This document shows, piece after piece, positions 14,559 to 20,813 of a DNA stretch of 23,300 nucleotides. The DNA lies in assembly GCF_047229345.1 (NCBI RefSeq), contig NZ_JBFTER010000079.1:1-23300 (forward strand), in the 5' to 3' direction. Each line of letters opens with the position of its first letter. Position 1 is the first letter of the stretch. Below the pieces are notes generated by a model. The model made no database searches. It saw only the letters and a program-made list of their open reading frames with translations, and was not told the DNA's origin. Both the position numbers and the translations under genes were made by a program. Source of the stretch: Cellulomonas_A sp047229345 (GTDB lineage: Bacteria; Actinomycetota; Actinomycetes; Actinomycetales; Cellulomonadaceae).

Positions 14559-16277
14559 ATGGCGACCGCCGAGCCCCCGACGCCCAGCACCCCGGGCCCC
14601 GTCCCCGTGAGCCCGGACGCGCCCGGACCCACCGCCCGGGCCGGGGCCGTGCCCGCCGCCCGCGGTCCGGCACCGGGGCCCTCCGCCCCCGGGGACGCCT
14701 CGGCCCGCCGCTCGCTCCTGCGCGACACCTCGGTCTCGGCGGTCGTCGCGGGCTTCGTCGCCGTCCTCGTCTCCTACACCGGGCCGTTCCTCATCGTGCT
14801 GCAGGCCGCGGACGGCGCCGGGCTCAGCGTCGCCGAGACGACGTCGTGGGTCTGGGCGATCTCGTTCGGCAGCGGCCTCACGTGCCTCGTGCTGAGCTGG
14901 GCGACGCGGCAGCCGGTGATCACCGCGTGGTCGACCCCCGGCGCGGCGCTGCTCGTGACCACGCTCGGCGGCTACCGGTTCTCGGACGTCATCGGCGCGT
15001 ACCTCGTCGCGGGCGTCGTCGCGACGGTGCTGGGCTTCTCGGGGCTGTTCGGCCGGCTGCTCACGCTCGTGCCGCGGCAGGTCCTCTCGGCGATGCTCGC
15101 GGGCGTCCTGCTGCCGTTCGTGCTGGCCGCGGCGCTCGCGGTCGGCGCGTCGCCGCTCGTCGCCGGCGGGCTCGTCGCCGCGTTCCTCGTCGGGCGCCGC
15201 GTCGCACCGCGGTACGCCGTGCTCGGCGGCCTCGTCGTCGGGGTCCTCCTCGCGGTCCTCACAGGCGAGCTCGGCAACCCGCACGTGACGCTGCGCATCG
15301 ACGGCCCGCACCTCACCGCGCCGACGTTCGACCTCGGCGCGGTCGTCGGCATCGGGCTGCCGCTGCTCGTCGTCACGATGGCCTCGCAGAACGCGCCCGG
15401 GCTCACGGTGCTCCGCAACGACGGCTACGACCCCGACGACCGGCTCCTCGTCGGCTCGACCGCGGCGGTCTGGACGGTGCTCGCGCCGTTCGGGGCGCAC
15501 GGCATCAACCTCGCCGCGATCACCGCGGCCATCTGCACGGGCCGGGAGGCGCACCACGACCCGCACCGGCGCTACGTCGCGGGTGTCTGGTGCGGCGTCT
15601 TCTACCTCGCGCTGAGCCTCGTGAGCAGCGGGCTCGTCGCGCTGTTCGTCGCGATCCCGGGCGACCTCGTCGCGGCGCTCGCGGGGGTCGCGCTGCTGGG
15701 GGCGCTGCTCGGGGCGACCAAGGACGCGTTCTCGGGTGACGGGCCGACGTCGGAGGCGGCGCTCGTGACCCTCGCGGTGACCGCCTCGGGCCTGACCGTG
15801 CTGACCGTGGCCTCCCCGTTCTGGGGGCTCGTCGCGGGCGGGTTCGCGTACGTCGTGCTGACGCTGGGCCGCCGGGCACGGGCCGACCTGCGCGGGCCGG
15901 CGGCCGCGGGTCGCCAGCCGTGGCGCGCGGCGGCCGCGCGACGCAAGATCGTCCGCATGAGCACCCTCACCCCGGACGACCTGACCTACTCCGACGTCCC
16001 GAAGGAGAGCCGTTTCGAGGCGCGCACCGCGCAGGACGCGCTCGTCGGGCTCGTCGGCTACCAGCGCCGTGGCGGCGCGCTCGTCCTCACGCACACCGAG
16101 GTCGAGGACGCGGCGGCCGGGCACGGCGTCGGGTCGAGCCTCGCCCGGTTCGCCCTCGACCAGGCGCGCAGCGAGGGCGTGCCGGTCGTGCCGCTGTGCC
16201 CGTTCGTGCGCGAGTACGTCGAGCGGCACCCCGAGTACGCGGACCTCGTGCAGGAGCCCCCGCACCGCGAGGGCTGA
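14559..16277 (+). CDS. benE: Benzoate/H+ symporter family (BenE) protein fused in frame to a small GNAT domain
   Basis: A 572-residue open frame with two parts. Residues 1-50 are a Pro/Ala-rich cytoplasmic extension. Residues about 52-445 are a BenE-type transporter with 11-12 hydrophobic segments and the family-typical AWSTPGAALL at about 123-132. After the basic linker RRARADLRGPAAAGRQPWRA, residues 467-572 form a small GNAT acetyltransferase domain of the YjdJ type: SRFEARTAQDALVGLVGY, LVLTHTEVEDAAAGHGVGSSLARFALDQ (acetyl-CoA loop), CPFVREYVERHPEY. No stop codon separates them. The ATG at 15957 could start the GNAT domain alone; CAAGAT lies 7 nt upstream, like other leaderless starts here. 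No benzoate catabolic gene is nearby, so the substrate is uncertain. The alternative is two genes whose boundary lost a stop codon, or a sequencing error. Confidence 0.85.
   Translation: MATAEPPTPSTPGPVPVSPDAPGPTARAGAVPAARGPAPGPSAPGDASARRSLLRDTSVSAVVAGFVAVLVSYTGPFLIVLQAADGAGLSVAETTSWVWAISFGSGLTCLVLSWATRQPVITAWSTPGAALLVTTLGGYRFSDVIGAYLVAGVVATVLGFSGLFGRLLTLVPRQVLSAMLAGVLLPFVLAAALAVGASPLVAGGLVAAFLVGRRVAPRYAVLGGLVVGVLLAVLTGELGNPHVTLRIDGPHLTAPTFDLGAVVGIGLPLLVVTMASQNAPGLTVLRNDGYDPDDRLLVGSTAAVWTVLAPFGAHGINLAAITAAICTGREAHHDPHRRYVAGVWCGVFYLALSLVSSGLVALFVAIPGDLVAALAGVALLGALLGATKDAFSGDGPTSEAALVTLAVTASGLTVLTVASPFWGLVAGGFAYVVLTLGRRARADLRGPAAAGRQPWRAAAARRKIVRMSTLTPDDLTYSDVPKESRFEARTAQDALVGLVGYQRRGGALVLTHTEVEDAAAGHGVGSSLARFALDQARSEGVPVVPLCPFVREYVERHPEYADLVQEPPHREG
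15944..15949 (+). promoter_or_regulatory. Possible internal promoter hexamer (CAAGAT) for the GNAT domain
   Basis: CAAGAT keeps A2 and T6 of the TANNNT pattern and sits 7 nt before the in-frame ATG at 15957. If active, it would make a separate 106-residue GNAT protein from within the fused gene, a length normal for stand-alone members of that family. Confidence 0.3.
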
Positions 16278-16389
16278 CGACCCGCCCGCACCCTGGGCTC
16301 CCGACCCGCCCCGCTCGGCGGGCACCGCCCGACCCGCCCGCGCGCCCTGCACCGCCGAGTCCTCGGCGCGCCCCGGCCGGACACCGCGA

Positions 16390-16433
16390 CGCCCCGGCCA
16401 CCACCCCGCCGTCGGGCGGGAGCGACCGGGGCG
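16390..16433. terminator. Two-tier hairpin between convergent benE-type and pgm genes
   Basis: The outer stem CGCCCCGG / CCGGGGCG (16390-16397, 16426-16433) encloses an inner stem CCCGCC / GGCGGG (16405-16410, 16415-16420) with a GTCG loop. It sits 14 bases from the pgm stop and serves the minus strand directly; it may also stop + strand transcription. Confidence 0.65.
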
Positions 16434-16447
16434 CCGGGGCGCGCGGC

Positions 16448-18148
16448 TCAGCCCAGGGCGTCCGACACGACGTCCTTCGCCGCGACCTGCACCTCGGCGA
16501 GGTGCTCGGGGCTGCGGAACGACTCGGCGTAGATCTTGTAGACGTTCTCCGTGCCCGACGGGCGCGCGGCGAACCACGCGTTCTCGGTCGTCACCTTGAG
16601 CCCGCCGATCGACGCGCCGTTGCCGGGCGCCGCGGTCAGCCGCGCGGTGATGTCCTCGCCCGCGAGCGACGTCGCGGTGACCTGCTCGGGCGAGAGCTTG
16701 CCGAGCGTGGCCTTCTGCTCGAGCGTGGCGGGCGCGTCGACCCGCGCGTACCAGGACTCGCCGTGCTCGGCGACGAGCTCCGCGTGGTGCTGCGACGGGG
16801 ACTTCCCGGTCGTGGCGAGGATCTCCGAGGCGAGCAGCGCGAGGATGAGCCCGTCCTTGTCGGTCGTCCACACGCGCCCGTCGTGCCGCAGGAACGAGGC
16901 GCCCGCGGACTCCTCGCCGCCGAAGCCGACCGACCCGTCGAGCAGGCCCGGCACGAACCACTTGAAGCCCACCGGGACCTCGAGCAGGCGCCGGCCGAGC
17001 GACGCGGCGACCCGGTCGATCAGCGACGACGACACGAGCGTCTTGCCGATCGCCGCGTCGGGGTTCCAGCCGGGGCGCGCACCCGAGTAGAGGTACCGGA
17101 TCGCGACGGCGAGGTAGTGGTTCGGGTTCATCAGCCCGGCGTCGGGGGTCACGATGCCGTGCCGGTCGGAGTCCGCGTCGTTGCCGGTCGCGATGTCGAA
17201 CGGCGCCGTGCCCGCGTCCGAGGCGGTCATCCGGTTGACGAGCGAGGCCATCGCGTACGGCGACGAGCAGTCCATGCGGATCTTGCCGTCCCAGTCGAGC
17301 GTCATGAACGACCACTGCGGGTCGACGCGCGGGTTCACGACCGTGAGGTCGAGCCCGTACCGCTCGCCGATCGCGCCCCAGTACTCGACGGCCGCGCCGC
17401 CGAGCGGGTCCGCGCCGATCCGGACGCCCGCCGAGCGGATCGCGTCGAGGTCGAGCACGTTCGCGAGGTCGTCGACGTACGCCGCCATGAAGTCGTGCGT
17501 GTGCGTCGTGTCGGCCTTGAGCGCGCGCTCGAGCGGCGTGCGGGCGACCTGGCCGACGCCGGTGCGCAGGATCTCGTTGGCGCGCGCCGCGATCCAGCCC
17601 GTCGCGTCCGAGTCGGCCGGCCCGCCGTGCGGGGGGTTGTACTTGAAGCCGCCGTCGCGCGGCGGGTTGTGCGACGGGGTCACGACGATGCCGTCCGCGA
17701 GCCCCGTGCCCTGCGACGAGCCGCCGTTGCCCGTGCGCACGCCCTCCGAGCTCGTCGCGCCGTTGTGCAGCAGGATCGCGTGCGAGACCGCCGGGGTCGG
17801 CGTGAACGAGTCACGCGCGTCGACGTAGACCTGGACGCCCGCGGCGGCGAGCACCTCGACGGCGCTCTCCCACGCCGGACGGGACAGCGCGTGCGTGTCG
17901 CGACCGATGAACAGCGGGCCGTCGGTGCCCTGCGAGCGGCGGTACTCGACGATCGCCGCGGTGGTCGCGACGATGTGCGCCTCGTTGAACGCGCCGTCGA
18001 GGCTCGACCCGCGGTGCCCGCTCGTGCCGAACACCACCTGCTGCGCGGGGTCGTCGAGGTCGGGCACGCGGTCGTAGTACGCGCTCAGCAGCGCGTCGAC
18101 GTCGACGAGGTCGGAGGTCTGGGCCGGGGTTCCTGCGCGGGGATCCAT
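16448..18148 (-). CDS. pgm: Phosphoglucomutase (alpha-D-glucose phosphate-specific)
   Basis: A 566-residue enzyme interconverting glucose 1-phosphate and glucose 6-phosphate, linking glycogen and wall or polysaccharide precursor synthesis to glycolysis. All hallmark motifs are present: FGTSGHRGSS (40-49), the phosphoserine loop VTPSHNPPRDGG with S159 as the phosphorylated residue, the metal-binding DADSDR at about 323-329, the sugar-specificity loop GGEESAG at about 405-411, and the phosphate-binding ARPSGTENVYKIY at about 527-538. The length matches the E. coli Pgm type. The ATG at 18148 follows CAGGAT by 6 nt with no Shine-Dalgarno, suggesting a leaderless message. The open frame continues far upstream of the ATG, but that sequence is antisense to other genes and is not coding. 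Confidence 0.96.
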   Translation of the reverse strand: MDPRAGTPAQTSDLVDVDALLSAYYDRVPDLDDPAQQVVFGTSGHRGSSLDGAFNEAHIVATTAAIVEYRRSQGTDGPLFIGRDTHALSRPAWESAVEVLAAAGVQVYVDARDSFTPTPAVSHAILLHNGATSSEGVRTGNGGSSQGTGLADGIVVTPSHNPPRDGGFKYNPPHGGPADSDATGWIAARANEILRTGVGQVARTPLERALKADTTHTHDFMAAYVDDLANVLDLDAIRSAGVRIGADPLGGAAVEYWGAIGERYGLDLTVVNPRVDPQWSFMTLDWDGKIRMDCSSPYAMASLVNRMTASDAGTAPFDIATGNDADSDRHGIVTPDAGLMNPNHYLAVAIRYLYSGARPGWNPDAAIGKTLVSSSLIDRVAASLGRRLLEVPVGFKWFVPGLLDGSVGFGGEESAGASFLRHDGRVWTTDKDGLILALLASEILATTGKSPSQHHAELVAEHGESWYARVDAPATLEQKATLGKLSPEQVTATSLAGEDITARLTAAPGNGASIGGLKVTTENAWFAARPSGTENVYKIYAESFRSPEHLAEVQVAAKDVVSDALG

Positions 18149-18154
18149 GCCCCG

Positions 18155-18160
18155 ATCCTG
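18155..18160 (-). promoter_or_regulatory. Candidate leaderless -10 hexamer CAGGAT for pgm
   Basis: CAGGAT on the minus strand lies 6 nt before the pgm ATG and differs from TANNNT only at the first base. There is no Shine-Dalgarno sequence. Confidence 0.4.
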
Positions 18161-18277
18161 CCACCGGGTGAAGTGCCCGGCACAGGGGCGCTCGACGCCC
18201 GCGAGGCGGCCCGTCCGCGCGCCCGGGGAGGGCGCTCGTGGACGCGCGTCCGAGTTGCGCGCACCGGTGTCGGCGCG

Positions 18278-18283
18278 TGTCGT
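18278..18283 (+). promoter_or_regulatory. Weak candidate leaderless hexamer TGTCGT before the HPF-like gene
   Basis: TGTCGT lies 6 nt before the ATG at 18290. GGAGG at 18284-18288 is only 1 nt from the ATG, too close to act as a normal Shine-Dalgarno, so leaderless initiation is the better explanation for this start. Confidence 0.3.
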
Positions 18284-18289
18284 GGAGGC

Positions 18290-18655
18290 ATGGACATCCA
18301 GTGGCGCAGCAAGCACGGCGAGACGGTGGACGACCGGGGGCAGGACCGGGTCGAGGAGGCGCTCGAGCAGTCGCTCGCCCGCTTCGGCGACCGGGTCGTG
18401 ACGGTCGAGGTGCACGTGGCGGACGAGGCGTCGGGCAGCTCCGACGGCAACGACCACCGGTGCACGCTCGACGCCCAGGTCGCCGGGCACAAGAACCTGT
18501 CGGTGACCAACCACGGCTCCTCGGCGGAGGAGGCGTGCATGGGTGCGGTGCAGAAGCTCGTGCACCTGCTCACGAGCCGCCTCGGCAAGGAGGCGGACCG
18601 GCGCCAGGGGAGCGAGTCGATCCGGCACCTGCCGGTCGAGGAGGGGCTGGTCTGA
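18290..18655 (+). CDS. Short HPF/RaiA-family ribosome-associated protein
   Basis: A 121-residue protein resembling the N-terminal domain of hibernation-promoting factors, which bind the small ribosomal subunit in stationary phase. The pattern fits: MDIQWRSKHGETVDDRGQDRVEEALEQSLARFGDR-type first strand and helix, VVTVEVHVAD second strand, HRCTLDAQVAGHKNLSV third and fourth strands, then SAEEACMGAVQKLVHLLTSRLGK as the last helix (about residues 80-102). It lacks the C-terminal dimerisation domain of long HPF, and the basic residues are less dense than in classical members, so it may be a divergent paralogue with another role. Followed at once by a hairpin terminator, so it is transcribed alone. 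Confidence 0.75.
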   Translation: MDIQWRSKHGETVDDRGQDRVEEALEQSLARFGDRVVTVEVHVADEASGSSDGNDHRCTLDAQVAGHKNLSVTNHGSSAEEACMGAVQKLVHLLTSRLGKEADRRQGSESIRHLPVEEGLV

Positions 18656-18679
18656 CCGCGCCCCGGTGACGGGGCGCGG
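18656..18679 (+). terminator. 10-bp GC hairpin directly after the HPF-like gene
   Basis: CCGCGCCCCG / CGGGGCGCGG, a perfect 10-bp stem with a GTGA loop, begins at the base after the TGA stop codon. Confidence 0.8.
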
Positions 18680-18682
18680 CTC

Positions 18683-18812
18683 GCGTCCGACGGCCGTGCG
18701 CCCGGCGTCCGACCGCGGTGCGCCCGGCGTCCGACCGCGGTGCGCCCGGCGTCCGACCGCGGTGCGGCCGGCGACCGACTGCCGTGCCCGGTGACCGACC
18801 GCCGTGCGGCCG
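18683..18812. repeat. Six tandem copies of a 22-bp unit upstream of the DUF5926-family gene
   Basis: Units start at 18683, 18705, 18727, 18749, 18771 and 18791; all are 22 bp except the fifth (20 bp). Units 2 and 3 are identical, unit 4 has one change, and units 1, 5 and 6 are diverged. Each carries a core near GACCGCGGTGCG. The array ends 17 bp before the TAGGCT hexamer of the next gene, so it abuts or overlaps that promoter's -35 position. There are no spacers between units. Confidence 0.85.
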
Positions 18813-18829
18813 GCCCGGTCGCGCGTCGG

Positions 18830-18835
18830 TAGGCT
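18830..18835 (+). promoter_or_regulatory. Candidate leaderless -10 hexamer TAGGCT
   Basis: TAGGCT lies exactly 6 nt before the ATG at 18842, and no ribosome binding site is present. The expected -35 position (about 18807-18812) falls in the last 22-bp repeat unit. Confidence 0.55.
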
Positions 18836-18841
18836 CGCGCC

Positions 18842-19666
18842 ATGGCCTCTGCATCCGTCCCGTTCGTGCTGCGCCCGTTCGAGGGGCTCCCCGGTGAGCC
18901 CGACTGGGTCGCGCTCAAGGAGGTCGTCCCCGCGGCGACCGCGACCGCCCGCACGACCGCCGAGCACGGCTCGCGCGAGGTGCTCGTCACGACCGTCCTG
19001 CCGATGGGCTGGCCCGCGCTGCACCGCGCGGACGGCGTCATCCTGCTCGCGCTGCAGACCACGAGCGGCTCGGGCGACGCGAGCCGCGACCTCGCCGCCC
19101 ACCTGCTCGCCGCGATCGAGGTCGAGCCCGGCACCGCGGTCCAGCCGGGCGCCCTGCCCGGCCCGGGCCCGCGGCTGCAGGACGTGCTCGACCTGAGCGT
19201 CCCCTTCGAGGTCACCGTGCAGCCGAGCTTCTCCTACTGGCTCGCGCCGGGCACCGAGATGACGACCGACCTCCAGGGCGCGATCGAGGAGGCCGACGCC
19301 GGGATCGTCGAGACGGTCCGGCTCGCGTCCGTCGACTCGGCGTACTGGGCGCGTCTCGGCTCGCGCGAGTTCCTGCGCTGGGCCCAGCCGCACGACGAGC
19401 AGCAGGTCCTCGACGCGCTCGCCCGGCTGCACGCGCGCCGCGAGTCCGGGTTCGACGACGCGAAGTTCGTCGGCTACTTCCGTTCGAGCGGGCTCGTCGT
19501 CCCCGTCTGGGAGCTCGCGCGCGGCACGGAGGCCGAGGAGCTCGAGAAGCCCGTCGCCGAGTTCGCGCCCCGCTTCGAGGCCGCGCTCGCCGACACCGCG
19601 CCGCTCGACGCGAACGCCCGCCGCGCCCGCGCCGGGCTCGTCGCCCGCCAGGTCACGCTGCGCTGA
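18842..19666 (+). CDS. DUF5926-family protein
   Basis: A 274-residue soluble protein conserved across actinobacteria, beginning PFVLRPFEGLPGEPDWVALKEVVPAATAT, the characteristic opening of DUF5926 as I remember it. Further conserved-looking blocks are TTVLPMGWPALHRADG, FEVTVQPSFSYWLAPGTEMTTDL and EFLRWAQPHDEQQVLDALARLHARRESGFDDAKFVGYFRSSGLVVPVWEL. No enzyme motif, membrane helix or signal is seen, and the function is unknown. Members elsewhere often have a lysine-rich N-terminal extension; this one starts almost directly at the domain. The ATG at 18842 is fixed by the TAGGCT six bases upstream and the presence of the conserved opening. Confidence 0.85.
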   Translation: MASASVPFVLRPFEGLPGEPDWVALKEVVPAATATARTTAEHGSREVLVTTVLPMGWPALHRADGVILLALQTTSGSGDASRDLAAHLLAAIEVEPGTAVQPGALPGPGPRLQDVLDLSVPFEVTVQPSFSYWLAPGTEMTTDLQGAIEEADAGIVETVRLASVDSAYWARLGSREFLRWAQPHDEQQVLDALARLHARRESGFDDAKFVGYFRSSGLVVPVWELARGTEAEELEKPVAEFAPRFEAALADTAPLDANARRARAGLVARQVTLR

Positions 19667-19687
19667 CCAGCAGGTCCGCACCCCGGC

Positions 19688-19747
19688 GTGTGCCGCCCGG
19701 CCGTCCGCCCGCCCCGCGCGGGTGATTCGGCGGCGCGGGCGGCACAC
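19688..19747. terminator. Inverted repeat (12-bp arms) after the DUF5926 gene, overlapping the next promoter
   Basis: GTGTGCCGCCCG (19688-19699) and CGGGCGGCACAC (19736-19747) are exact complements enclosing 36 nt that hold a further CCCGCGCGGG palindrome. It starts 22 bases past the stop at 19666, as expected of a terminator. The right arm covers the expected -35 position (about 19740-19745) of the glycosyltransferase promoter. Confidence 0.6.
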
Positions 19748-19762
19748 CCTGCGGCGGCTCGC

Positions 19763-19768
19763 TAGGCT
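19763..19768 (+). promoter_or_regulatory. Candidate leaderless -10 hexamer TAGGCT
   Basis: TAGGCT lies 7 nt before the GTG at 19776, with no Shine-Dalgarno sequence. It is the same hexamer as upstream of the DUF5926 gene and fixes the start of the glycosyltransferase. Confidence 0.5.
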
Positions 19769-19775
19769 GACGCCC

Positions 19776-20813
19776 GTGACCGGGACGCGCGGGGAAGCCG
19801 CTGACGACGAGGCGCCCGTGACGACTCCCCACGGGGAGAGGAGCGGCTCCGGCGGCGTCGCCGGTGACCTGCCGAGCAGCGGCTCCACGAGGACGGCGAC
19901 CCAGCGCGCTGCGACGTCCGTCGGGTCCGCGGGCGGCACCGGCGCGGCGCGCACCTCCGCCGACGGCGAGCCGTCCCGCAGCACCGCTCCCCGCCGCGGT
20001 CCCCGGACGGGCGAGCCGCTCACGAGCCCCACCACGAAGGTCCCCGGGGCGCGCTCGCGCCAGCGGGTCGCGGTCGTCATCCCGGCCAAGGACGAGGCTC
20101 GCCGCATCGCCGCGACGGTCCGTTCGGCGCGCGCCATCCCGCACGTCGACCTCGTGCTCGTCGTCGACGACGGCTCCGAGGACAACACCCAGCACGTCGC
20201 GCGCGAGGCCGGCGCGGTCGTCGTGCGCCACTCGCACAACCGGGGCAAGGCCGCCGCGATGGAGACGGGGGCCGCCGTCGTGGCGATGCGCGACGCCCCG
20301 GACCGCCCGCCGCGCCTCCTGCTCTTCATCGACGGCGACCTCGGTGACACCGCGGTCAACACGGCGCCGCTCGTCCCGCCGGTGCTCGAGCGCTCGGCGG
20401 ACTTCTCGATCGCGCTGCTGCCGCCCCAGCCCGGTGCGGGCGGGCGCGGCATCGTCGTCGGCGCCGCGCGCCGGGCGATCGCGGCCATGACCGGCTGGAC
20501 GCCGACCCAGCCGCTGTCCGGGATGCGCTGCCTCACGCGCGAGGCGTTCGAGGCCGCGACGCCGCTCGCGCGCGGGTGGGGCGTCGAGACGGGCATGACG
20601 ATCGACCTGCTGCGGCAGGGCTTCGTCGCGGTCGAGGTCCCGTGCGACCTGCGGCACCGCCCCTCGGGCACCGACCTCAAGGGTCAGCTGCACCGGGCCG
20701 CGCAGTACCGGGACGTCCAGCTCGCCGTGAACGCCCGCCGCGTGCGGCGGGCCGCGGGCGCCGTGCGCTCGACCGTCAACCCCGGGCCGCGGCCCCCTCG
20801 GACGCACCGCTGA
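19776..20813 (+). CDS. Glycosyltransferase family 2 protein
   Basis: A 345-residue protein. The first 85 residues or so are Ser/Thr/Gly/Pro-rich and probably disordered. The GT-A domain starts at RVAVVIPAKDEARRIAATVRS, followed by VLVVDDGSEDNTQHVAREAGA (nucleotide-binding Asp pair) and HNRGKAAAMETGA. The metal site is LFIDGDLGD, then QPLSGMRC and RGWGVETGMTIDLLRQGFVAVEVPCDLRHR near the end. No membrane helix is seen, so it acts at the inner membrane face or in the cytoplasm on an activated sugar. The acceptor is unknown. Its 3' end overlaps the convergent membrane-protein gene by 38 bp. The GTG at 19776 is chosen from the TAGGCT element; the disordered N-terminus leaves some doubt. Confidence 0.85.
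   Translation: MTGTRGEAADDEAPVTTPHGERSGSGGVAGDLPSSGSTRTATQRAATSVGSAGGTGAARTSADGEPSRSTAPRRGPRTGEPLTSPTTKVPGARSRQRVAVVIPAKDEARRIAATVRSARAIPHVDLVLVVDDGSEDNTQHVAREAGAVVVRHSHNRGKAAAMETGAAVVAMRDAPDRPPRLLLFIDGDLGDTAVNTAPLVPPVLERSADFSIALLPPQPGAGGRGIVVGAARRAIAAMTGWTPTQPLSGMRCLTREAFEAATPLARGWGVETGMTIDLLRQGFVAVEVPCDLRHRPSGTDLKGQLHRAAQYRDVQLAVNARRVRRAAGAVRSTVNPGPRPPRTHR

Noticed and set aside
14508..17315. A 935-codon minus-strand open frame across the BenE-GNAT gene and into pgm
   Set aside because: The translation is Arg/Asp/Glu-rich without domains and conflicts with well-supported genes in other frames.
18683..18812. CRISPR-like array
   Set aside because: The 22-bp units are contiguous with no unique spacers, and no cas genes are present. 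It is a plain tandem repeat.
16448..20680. Minus-strand open frame extending phosphoglucomutase to 1410 codons
   Set aside because: The upstream extension is antisense to the HPF-like, DUF5926 and glycosyltransferase genes and has Ser/Arg-rich low-complexity translation. Known Pgm proteins begin near the ATG at 18148.
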